A stretch of DNA of 10,242 nucleotides from Dehalococcoidales bacterium (lineage in GTDB: Bacteria; Chloroflexota; Dehalococcoidia; Dehalococcoidales; Fen-1064). Position numbers and translations under genes: made by a program. Under the pieces are notes generated by a model. It was not told the origin of the DNA. It made no database searches and worked only from the letters and a program-made list of their open reading frames with translations. Positions 5,148 to 10,239 of this stretch are shown here, in pieces; the first letter of the stretch is position 1, and each line of letters begins with the position of its first letter. The stretch covers positions 1-10,242 of the forward strand of contig JAFGHZ010000056.1 in assembly GCA_016929875.1 (NCBI GenBank), given 5' to 3'.

Positions 5148-5222
5148 TACACAACGCCCCATCCCTTTTTCCCTTCCCGTCGGGAAGGGAAATTTTCTTA
5201 GAGGGGGTTGCATCCCCTCTCC
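5148..5222. repeat. Two-hairpin intergenic element, copy 3 (between hisA and hisI)
   Basis: TACACAACGCCCCATCCC matches the left flank of copy 2 (CACAACGACCCAC). Hairpin 1 is TTTCCCTTCCCG / CGGGAAGGGAAA (5168-5192) and is followed by TTTTCTT on the plus strand. Hairpin 2 is AGAGGGG / CCCCTCT (5200-5220, loop GTTGCAT). Stem sequences differ from all other copies but pairing is kept. It lies inside the hisA-hisI spacer. On the minus strand neither hairpin has a good U-tract, so read-through into hisI is likely. Confidence 0.65.
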
Positions 5223-5284
5223 CACAGCTAAAGCTTAGGGACCTTGTAACTCAGCTCCTGCTAAGTACGGAATGACATTTTGTA

Positions 5285-6001
5285 TTATTTGTTGAGCTCT
5301 TTCAGGGCTTCTTTCAGATTGATATCGCCGGTGTAGATTGCCTTACCGATAATAGCACCCTCGACGCCGAGCTGCTTGAGCATTTTCAGGTGGAGAATCG
5401 ACGACACTCCGCCGGCGGCGATGACCGGTGCTTTTACTCCGTGAATCAGTTCGGCGATGCCGGAGAAATTAGGCTCGGTAAGCGTGCCGTCGCGGCTGAT
5501 ATCGGTATAGATAAACCGCTTGACGCCGAGCTGTATCATATTCTCAGCAAACTGCAAGGTCGTCAGCCCCGTGCCTTTCTGCCAGCCGTGTGTTGCGATA
5601 AATCCGTCCCGCGAATCGATGCTGACGATGATGTAATCGCGGAAGCGTTTGCATGCCTGCTCCACCAATCGGGGATTTTCAACTGCTACCGTACCGAGAA
5701 TGACACGTTCGATACCCAGCGCCAGTATTTTCTGAATGGTATCGATGTCCCGTAAACCGCCGCCTAACTGAGTGGGAATGAGCATCGTGCTGGCAATGTT
5801 GGTGATGATATCCATATTGACGGGCTTGCCCTCAGCGGCACCGTCGAGGTCGACGATGTGCAGTCTCGAAACACCCATCGCCTGCCACTTCAGTGCCACA
5901 TCCAGAGGGTCGTCGGAAAACTGGATTTCCTGATGGTAGTCACCCTGGTAGAGACGGACGCATTTTCCACCTTTAAGGTCAACAGCCGGTATGATTTCGA
6001 T
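5285..6001 (-). CDS. hisA: HisA, phosphoribosyl-ProFAR isomerase, AUC start
   Basis: HisA performs the Amadori rearrangement of ProFAR to PRFAR, the fourth step of histidine synthesis. The 238-residue (beta/alpha)8 barrel has both catalytic aspartates, Asp8 (IIPAVDLKGGKCVRLYQG) and Asp129 (VSIDSRDG), and phosphate-binding glycines in QLGGGLR and AAGGVSS. The N terminus is the notable point: from the in-frame TGA at 6008-6010 downstream there is no ATG, GTG or TTG until a GTG at 5899, which would remove 34 residues including Asp8. The codon at the normal initiator place (Met-Glu-Ile-Ile-Pro-Ala) is ATC at 5999-6001, nine bases after GAGG (6011-6014). I therefore call an AUC start; ATC at 6005-6007 is also in frame but is only three bases from the site. 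hisA follows trpS by 43 bases and precedes hisI. Confidence 0.93.
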   Translation of the reverse strand: MEIIPAVDLKGGKCVRLYQGDYHQEIQFSDDPLDVALKWQAMGVSRLHIVDLDGAAEGKPVNMDIITNIASTMLIPTQLGGGLRDIDTIQKILALGIERVILGTVAVENPRLVEQACKRFRDYIIVSIDSRDGFIATHGWQKGTGLTTLQFAENMIQLGVKRFIYTDISRDGTLTEPNFSGIAELIHGVKAPVIAAGGVSSILHLKMLKQLGVEGAIIGKAIYTGDINLKEALKELNK

Positions 6002-6008
6002 TTCGATT

Positions 6009-6014
6009 CACCTC
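6009..6014 (-). promoter_or_regulatory. Ribosome binding site supporting the hisA AUC start
   Basis: GAGGTG on the minus strand overlaps a two-codon frame ATG AGG TGA (6016-6008) that is in the hisA phase but ends at once. The GAGG core is nine bases from the ATC at 6001. No other Shine-Dalgarno-like string lies between trpS and hisA. Confidence 0.65.
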
Positions 6015-6044
6015 ATAAATTAATGCAGGTGTGCAGAACGGTCC

Positions 6045-7025
6045 TCAGAGGAGCCCCATTTTCTGTTTGACTTCACGGATAGTCTCACGGGCAATAACCC
6101 GGGCGCGGTCGGCACCGTCAGCCAGCACCTCTTTTATAAACTCCGGCCTGGCGGCGAGCTCAGAGCGTTTTTCGCGCAGGGGACGGAGAAATTCGTTCAT
6201 ATTAGCTGACAGCAGTTTTTTGCAATCGACACAGCCGATTTCTGCTTTACGGCATTCCACACCTATTTTCTCCACTTTCTCCGCAGGGGTGAAGTATTTG
6301 TGGAGGGTGTAGATATTGCAGACCTCGGGATGGCCGGGGTCTTTGCGGAACTTACGTGCCGGGTCGGTAATGGCATTCATAATTCGCGCCGTAGTTTCTT
6401 CCGCCGTATGGGCGATATCGATTGTCGAACCTGCCTCGGACTTGCTCATCTTACCGCTACTGATCAACGAAGGTATGTTGGGGAAGCTGGTAAGTTTTGC
6501 CTTCGGCTCCGGGAATGTCTCCCCGAATAATCCATTGAACCGGCGGGCAATCTCTCTCGTCAATTCCAGATGAGGCAACTGGTCCTCTCCGACGGGGACG
6601 ACCTCCGCTTTATACAGGACGATGTCGGAAGCCATCAAGACGGGATAACCGACCAGTCCGTAATTGACATTATCGGGCTGAGCTTTTGCCTTTTCTTTGA
6701 ATGTCGGCACCCTCAACAGCCAGCTTAACGGGGTGACCATGCTCAGATACGTATGCAGTTCCGTCACCTCGGGCACGTGAGACTGCACGAAGATGATGCT
6801 TTTATGCGGGTCAAGCCCGGCGGCAAGCCAATCGAGTGCCAGTTCGCGGATATAATTCTGAATCTGGGCGGTATCCTGCAGGGTGGTCAGGGCGTGGATA
6901 TCGACGATGCAGTAAACACAGTCGTAATCCTTCTGCAGATTGACATAATTATCGATAGCTCCCAGCAAGTTGCCGATATGCTGTCTGGCGGTAGGACGGG
7001 CACCGGAAAAAACACGTTTCTTCAT
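6045..7025 (-). CDS. trpS: Tryptophanyl-tRNA synthetase with a Cys4 cluster motif
   Basis: TrpRS charges tRNA-Trp in the cytosol. The 326-residue class I enzyme has its HIGH-type motif as RPTARQHIGN near residues 10-19 and KMSKS as SGKMSKSEAG near 195; VPVGEDQLPHLELTREIA is the usual substrate-pocket segment. The first motif carries PTA where PTG is typical. Toward the C terminus, C236, C258, C265 and C268 form C-x21-C-x6-C-x2-C, close to the [4Fe-4S] pattern known from Thermotoga maritima TrpRS. The ATG at 7025 is chosen because GAGG (7037-7040) lies 11 bases upstream, the family start MKKRVFSG follows, and a promoter candidate at 7057-7084 would leave the longer start at 7061 untranscribed. 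It leads the trpS - hisA - hisI set; no T-box or trp leader is seen. Confidence 0.97.
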   Translation of the reverse strand: MKKRVFSGARPTARQHIGNLLGAIDNYVNLQKDYDCVYCIVDIHALTTLQDTAQIQNYIRELALDWLAAGLDPHKSIIFVQSHVPEVTELHTYLSMVTPLSWLLRVPTFKEKAKAQPDNVNYGLVGYPVLMASDIVLYKAEVVPVGEDQLPHLELTREIARRFNGLFGETFPEPKAKLTSFPNIPSLISSGKMSKSEAGSTIDIAHTAEETTARIMNAITDPARKFRKDPGHPEVCNIYTLHKYFTPAEKVEKIGVECRKAEIGCVDCKKLLSANMNEFLRPLREKRSELAARPEFIKEVLADGADRARVIARETIREVKQKMGLL

Positions 7026-7056
7026 TTCAAAATCAACCTCGTTATGAAAGAAGTCT

Positions 7057-7084
7057 ATCATAAATGAGACGAGAGGGACAAGAA
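7057..7084 (-). promoter_or_regulatory. Candidate promoter of trpS-hisA-hisI
   Basis: On the minus strand TTCTTG (7079-7084) and TATGAT (7057-7062) are 16 bases apart; the -35 is weak. Transcription would begin near 7050, about 25 bases before the trpS ATG at 7025. Confidence 0.4.
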
Positions 7085-7092
7085 TGCCTTAA

Positions 7093-7142
7093 TGTCATTG
7101 TGAGGATAGTTTACCCTGAGCATAGCGAATGGGTGGCAATCT
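7093..7142. repeat. Inverted degenerate relative of the GATTGCCAC repeat
   Basis: On the minus strand this stretch runs from GAGATTGCCACCC to CACAATGAC, with CGCTATGCTCAGGG in the middle. The two ends match the flanks of the repeats at 2200 and 8335 (GATTGCCAC and CGCAATGG), but there is no clean hairpin core here. Confidence 0.4.
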
Positions 7143-7188
7143 CAGGGAATGGGAATATCTTTCCCTCTCAGGGGAGAAGGGAATTTCA

Positions 7189-7219
7189 TAACTGGATTCC
7201 GTGTCGGAGCACGGAATGG
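7189..7219. repeat. ATAACTGGATTCC hairpin repeat, copy 1
   Basis: ATAACTGG is followed by ATTCCGTG (7196-7203) and CACGGAAT (7210-7217), an 8-bp hairpin with loop TCGGAG. Copies are at 8223-8301 (with an expanded loop) and 10212-10239 (with a different stem). Confidence 0.7.
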
Positions 7220-7246
7220 AAATGCAGAGAGAGGGAATTAACGGTT

Positions 7247-7263
7247 GGTGGGTTTCACCCACC
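7247..7263 (-). terminator. Hairpin after the DUF6629-like gene, possible terminator
   Basis: GGTGGGT and ACCCACC form a perfect 7-bp stem with a 3-base loop, 15 bases beyond the stop of the DUF6629-like gene. What follows on the minus strand (AACCGTTAATT) is not a real U-tract, so termination is uncertain; it may also be another palindromic repeat. Confidence 0.35.
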
Positions 7264-7278
7264 CTACATAATTTAGCC

Positions 7279-7935
7279 TCATTGTGATGTTTTTGCTTTG
7301 CTTCGGGAGCCTCTGAGTATCCAGTAAATCGATATGCTGATAAGCGCGGCAAAGAAGCACCAGACGGATGTCAGGTACTGGGAGAAGAATATGGCCGTGA
7401 CGATGTAAGACACCGTTATCAGGACACCGAACAGCCACATCCGCCTGACGGACGAGACGAAGAGAGGCGCGATTGTCGAGACCACATAGAATATAAAAGC
7501 AATCCTTACGGGGATTACGGGGAAGTCATCAATATACTGGATATGGAAACTCTGTATTTGCGGGGCGACATTATAAGCGATGAGGCAGAAAGCGTAAAAC
7601 AGCGACAGGGCACCCCCTGTTATCAACAAACCGATGAGGATTTTCTTTCTCCTTTTTACCTCTTCCATAAGCCACATGGATAGAGGTATCATCACAGGCC
7701 AGACGACCAGCGCAGTTATCAGAAAGATGTAGGTAGTGATGTTCTGAAGCGCGTCGTATTTGCCTGATTTCAGAGTTGTCCACAGCACGCCCTCAGCGAA
7801 TTGCTGAAGACCGAACAGCAGAGGTATCCCCGCGAACAGTTTTTGTGCCGGCTTTTCGGCTTTGGTGAGGGTAGCGATGCCGATTGCGGATATTACTGCA
7901 CCGCCCGCCAAACTTGCTTCCGCTGAGAAACACAT
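7279..7935 (-). CDS. Multi-pass membrane protein, DUF6629-like
   Basis: This 218-residue protein is almost wholly hydrophobic, with about seven predicted membrane segments (roughly 9-24, 34-53, 66-90, 98-120, 142-161, 165-184 and 187-208) and a basic tail RGSRSKAK. It starts MCFSAEAS, then has FGLQQFAEGVLW (41-52) and, near the end, LTSVWCFFAAL (188-198). This set of motifs is what I recall for the DUF6629 family, which has no known function; the family name is from memory and moderately sure. The ATG at 7933-7935 is chosen because an AGGGGGG run precedes it by three to four bases and the family hallmark begins there; a frame from 7953 would add six residues. It has its own promoter (7984-8012) and stands alone between argS and trpS. 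A role in transport or sensing cannot be told from the sequence. Confidence 0.82.
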   Translation of the reverse strand: MCFSAEASLAGGAVISAIGIATLTKAEKPAQKLFAGIPLLFGLQQFAEGVLWTTLKSGKYDALQNITTYIFLITALVVWPVMIPLSMWLMEEVKRRKKILIGLLITGGALSLFYAFCLIAYNVAPQIQSFHIQYIDDFPVIPVRIAFIFYVVSTIAPLFVSSVRRMWLFGVLITVSYIVTAIFFSQYLTSVWCFFAALISISIYWILRGSRSKAKTSQ

Positions 7936-7946
7936 AGACCCCCCTC

Positions 7947-7981
7947 GTATCAAAAGTTTTTGGAATCCATGAATTTGATAC
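7947..7981. promoter_or_regulatory. Inverted repeat over the start of the DUF6629-like transcript
   Basis: GTATCAAA (7947-7954) and TTTGATAC (7974-7981) are a perfect 8-bp inverted repeat separated by 19 bases. The right arm lies just past the -10 box, covering the expected transcription start near 7977, and the left arm lies close to the ribosome binding site. It could be an operator for a dimeric repressor or a weak leader hairpin. Confidence 0.4.
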
Positions 7982-7983
7982 CA

Positions 7984-8012
7984 ATATTAGCAAAAAATTA
8001 AGAGGATGACAA
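7984..8012 (-). promoter_or_regulatory. Sigma70-type promoter of the DUF6629-like gene
   Basis: On the minus strand TTGTCA (8007-8012) and TAATAT (7984-7989) are separated by exactly 17 bases in an A/T-rich setting. The leader would be about 40 bases long. Confidence 0.65.
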
Positions 8013-8036
8013 TTTAATAGATTTCCGTATTTATTG

Positions 8037-8161
8037 CCCGACGACCCACCCTTTTTTCCCCGCCCTATAAGGGCGGGGAAAAAATACGAGAGGAAGGGCA
8101 TTCGCCCTTCCTCTTCTGGAGTTTCTATCCGGCCTTGTCGAATTTACTAATTACAAAACAA
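8037..8161. repeat. Two-hairpin intergenic element, copy 4
   Basis: The left flank CCCGACGACCCACCC is followed by a perfect 15-bp hairpin (arms 8052-8066 and 8070-8084, loop ATA), then TACG and hairpin 2 AGAGGAAGGGC / GCCCTTCCTCT (8089-8114, loop ATTC), a 21-base variable part and the tail CGAATTTACTAATTACAAAA. Bases 8071-8117 match 3543-3589 at 45 of 47. On the minus strand hairpin 2 is followed by CGTATTTTTT, a good terminator layout, placed after argS and before the DUF6629-like promoter. Confidence 0.8.
8088..8115 (-). terminator. Probable minus-strand terminator upstream of the DUF6629-like gene
   Basis: Hairpin 2 of element copy 4, read on the minus strand, has an 11-bp stem (AGAGGAAGGGC with its partner) followed by CGTATTTTTT. 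It would stop transcripts leaving argS before they reach the next gene. Confidence 0.55.
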
Positions 8162-8222
8162 AAGGGGTTAAAACCGGGTGGAACACGTTGTCGTTCTTAT
8201 GAGAATGGGGATTTGTAAGATT

Positions 8223-8301
8223 TATAACTGGATTCCGTGTCGGAGGCCTGTCCTGAGTGCCTGCGCCGAGCTTGCCGAGGTGTATCGAAGGAACGGAATG
8301 G
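8223..8301. repeat. ATAACTGGATTCC hairpin repeat, copy 2 with nested expansion
   Basis: The first 22 bases are identical to 7188-7209 (ATAACTGGATTCCGTGTC and on), and the end ACGGAATGG is identical too, but between them are 46 extra bases containing CCTGTCCTGAG, CCGAGCTTGCCGAGG and ATCGAAGGA. It looks like a second short repeat seated in the loop of the first. Confidence 0.7.
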
Positions 8302-8334
8302 TGGTATATGTGGGAGGGTGTATTTTTACGTGGG

Positions 8335-8370
8335 ATTGCCACATCCCGATATAATCGGGATTCGCAATGG
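8335..8370. repeat. GATTGCCAC...CGCAATGG hairpin repeat, copy 2
   Basis: GATTGCCAC and TCGCAATGG enclose ATCCCGAT-ATA-ATCGGGAT (8343-8361), an 8-bp perfect hairpin. The flanks equal those of the repeat at 2200-2234, yet the hairpin has a wholly different sequence. Confidence 0.6.
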
Positions 8371-8444
8371 GAGAAAAGGAAACGAGATTCTTCGCAAATT
8401 CACCGGGGGTGTCAATAAAGAGCGGCTCAGAATGACAATGATAC

Positions 8445-8513
8445 ATTCGCTTTGCTCAGTATAAACACTGCGGCAGATACATTCGTTCGCTTAAAGCTCT
8501 CTCAGTATGAAAC
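8445..8513. repeat. Two tandem-placed ATTCG...CTCAGTAT repeats
   Basis: ATTCGCTTTGCTCAGTAT (8445-8462) and ATTCG...CTCAGTATGAAAC (8481-8513) lie 14 bases apart in the same orientation. The second has about 12 extra bases in its middle. The third copy in the window is at 2168-2188. Confidence 0.5.
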
Positions 8514-8520
8514 TGCGGTT

Positions 8521-10179
8521 TCACATTCTGTCGGGGGCGGTCATCCCCATCAGGTGCAACGTTTTCGCCAGTACCGTCTTAGTTGCCATTACCAGTTTGA
8601 GTCGTGCTTTCGTCATTGCCGCATCATCGGTAACGACGCGGCAGTCCTTATAGAAGGCGTGGAAGACGGTCGCCAGGTCCTGAGCGTAATAGGCGAGGTG
8701 ATGCGGCTCCGAGGTAACGGATATCATCTCGATTAATTCGGGTAGTGATAACAGCTTGCGTATCAATGTCAGCTCGGGCTGTGTTTTAAGAAGAGAAACA
8801 TCGCCGTCGGAGTAATCGATTTTCTTTTCATCTGCGAGCCTCATAATACTGGCGATACGGGCGTGAGCATACTGGACGTAATAAACAGGGTTGTCCTGAG
8901 ATTGCTTTTTCGCAAGCTCCAGGTCGAAGTCCATCTGGCTGGTAGCGCTGCGTGCCAGGAAGAAGAAGCGGCAGGCATCCACGCCGACTTCATCCATTAC
9001 TTCTTCGAGGGTAATCAGGTCGCCGGTACGTTTCGAGACACGTACCAGCTCGCCGCCGCGCTTCAATGTTACCAGCTGGTGAATGATAATCTGGAGGCGC
9101 TCCGGCTCAATTCCCAGTGCCGTTGCCACAGCCTTCATGCGCGGGACATGTCCCTGGTGGTCGGCTCCCCAGATATCGATAACTTTGTCGAACTTACGCT
9201 CGAGGAATTTGTTGTAATGGTAAGCGATATCGGTAGCGAAGTAGGTCGGCGCGCTGTTACTGCGTACCACGACATTATCCTTGTCTTCGCCCAGCGAAGT
9301 GGAAACGAACCAGGTAGCACCTTCTTTTTCCGCGATATAACCGCCTTTGCGTAACAACTGCATCACTTTGTCATATTGCCCGTTCTCGTAGAGGCTCTGC
9401 TCACGGAACCAGACGTCATATTCCACGCGTAATTGCGCAAGGTCTTCTCTGATTTTGTCCTTGATTTTGCCGATGCCGATTTCGCCGAGCTGTTTTATGG
9501 CTTCTGCTTCGTCGAGTTTCCGGAATTTATCTCCATATTCGGCGACTATTTCTTTGGCGAGGTCAACCATATAGCTGCCGTGATAGCCGTTCTCCGGGAC
9601 TTCGGCTTTCTCCCCTAAAGATTGCAGATAGCGGGCGTAGAGCGAGCGTTTGAAGATATCCATCTGATTACCGGCGTCGTTGAAGTAATATTCTTTTTCT
9701 ACTTTGTGGCCGCTGGCGGAAAGGACATTGGCGAGAGTGCTTCCCAGAATGGCGCCGCGCCCGTGTCCGACGTGGATGGGCCCGGTCGGATTGATACTAA
9801 CGAATTCGACCTGTACCTTTTTTCCCTGTCCCAGTTTACTGTTACCGAAAAATTCGCTGTCTTTCAGGATAGAGTCCACCTGCCGGCTCAGCCAGTCATT
9901 TTTGAGCGTGAAGTTGATGAACCCTGGGGGTGTGGCTACGGCACTCTCGATTTCTTCGGCGGGGGGGAGTAAAGCTACTAATTCACCGGCGATTGACATC
10001 GGGTTGTTTTTTACCAGTCTCGCCAGTTTCAGGGGCAGATTCGACGCATAATCGCCGTGCTCTGCGTTCTGGGGACGTTCGATGGTGATTTCCGGTAATA
10101 CCACCGCCGGCAATTTACCGTCTTTTTGCGCTTTGTTTACCGCTTCGGTCAGCAGGGTAATAAGTCTGTCTCTCAGCAT
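8521..10179 (-). CDS. argS: Arginyl-tRNA synthetase
   Basis: ArgRS charges tRNA-Arg in the cytosol. The 552-residue class I enzyme has normal length and order: an N-terminal tRNA-recognition domain (1 to about 115, with NAEHGDYASNLPLKLA), the HIGH-type motif as SINPTGPIHVGHGRGA (128-143), the catalytic core with DIWGADHQGHVPRMKA, the KMSKS-type loop as VRVSKRTGDL (about 379-388) and the anticodon-binding DALR domain ending LHLMGMTAPDRM. The weak KMSKS match is normal for ArgRS. The start is ATG at 10177-10179, with GAGGAG at 10183-10188 just upstream; an open frame continues to the window edge, but those 21 extra codons translate a palindromic repeat (10212-10239) and are not part of the enzyme. 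The stop TGA at 8521-8523 touches a small hairpin. Neighbours are not functionally related beyond translation. Confidence 0.98.
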   Translation of the reverse strand: MLRDRLITLLTEAVNKAQKDGKLPAVVLPEITIERPQNAEHGDYASNLPLKLARLVKNNPMSIAGELVALLPPAEEIESAVATPPGFINFTLKNDWLSRQVDSILKDSEFFGNSKLGQGKKVQVEFVSINPTGPIHVGHGRGAILGSTLANVLSASGHKVEKEYYFNDAGNQMDIFKRSLYARYLQSLGEKAEVPENGYHGSYMVDLAKEIVAEYGDKFRKLDEAEAIKQLGEIGIGKIKDKIREDLAQLRVEYDVWFREQSLYENGQYDKVMQLLRKGGYIAEKEGATWFVSTSLGEDKDNVVVRSNSAPTYFATDIAYHYNKFLERKFDKVIDIWGADHQGHVPRMKAVATALGIEPERLQIIIHQLVTLKRGGELVRVSKRTGDLITLEEVMDEVGVDACRFFFLARSATSQMDFDLELAKKQSQDNPVYYVQYAHARIASIMRLADEKKIDYSDGDVSLLKTQPELTLIRKLLSLPELIEMISVTSEPHHLAYYAQDLATVFHAFYKDCRVVTDDAAMTKARLKLVMATKTVLAKTLHLMGMTAPDRM

Positions 10180-10211
10180 AAACTCCTCGATAATAAGGAA
10201 GAGTATTCGAT

Positions 10212-10239
10212 AACTGGATTCCCGCCTGCGCGGGAATGA
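10212..10239. repeat. ATAACTGGATTCC-type hairpin repeat, copy 3
   Basis: TAACTGG is followed by ATTCCCGC-CTGC-GCGGGAAT (10218-10237), an 8-bp perfect stem, and GAC. The flank equals that of the repeats at 7189 and 8223, while the stem is of the ATTCCCGC type widespread in bacterial palindromic repeats. It lies upstream of argS; translated in the argS frame it gives the PRRRES string typical of such repeats. Confidence 0.7.

Larger units (their letters stand above)
8013..8520. other. Gene-free, repeat-rich spacer between argS and the DUF6629-like gene
   Basis: No convincing gene is seen here. In order it holds a two-hairpin element (8037-8161), a plain stretch with GGAACACG and a G/T-rich run (8162-8221), the expanded ATAACTGG repeat (8223-8301), the GATTGCCAC hairpin repeat (8335-8370), two ATTCG...CTCAGTAT repeats (8445-8466 and 8481-8513) and a small GAAAC/GTTTC hairpin touching the argS stop (8509-8522). 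The few short frames in the region are made of repeat sequence. Confidence 0.75.

Noticed and set aside
5285..5899. hisA starting at the GTG at 5899
   Set aside because: This would lose 34 residues with the first beta strand and catalytic Asp8, while the upstream codons continue to match HisA perfectly up to Met/Ile1.
6008..6010. TGA before hisA read as a sense codon (recoded genetic code)
   Set aside because: rpmE, trpS, argS and the DUF6629-like gene all end at TGA at their normal family length, so TGA is a stop here.
7026..7278. T-box, trp attenuator or small gene upstream of trpS
   Set aside because: No T-box consensus, Trp codon run or antiterminator pair is visible; the region holds two palindromic repeats and a simple promoter candidate close to trpS. 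The 70-codon frame at 7064-7276 is repeat sequence.
8052..8084. 15-bp perfect hairpin as an intrinsic terminator
   Set aside because: The T-run is on the 5' side and the A-run on the 3' side on both strands, so no U-tract follows the stem.
8863..9354. 163-codon open frame on the plus strand
   Set aside because: It lies wholly antisense to argS, whose protein is full-length and conserved; the composition reflects the opposite strand.
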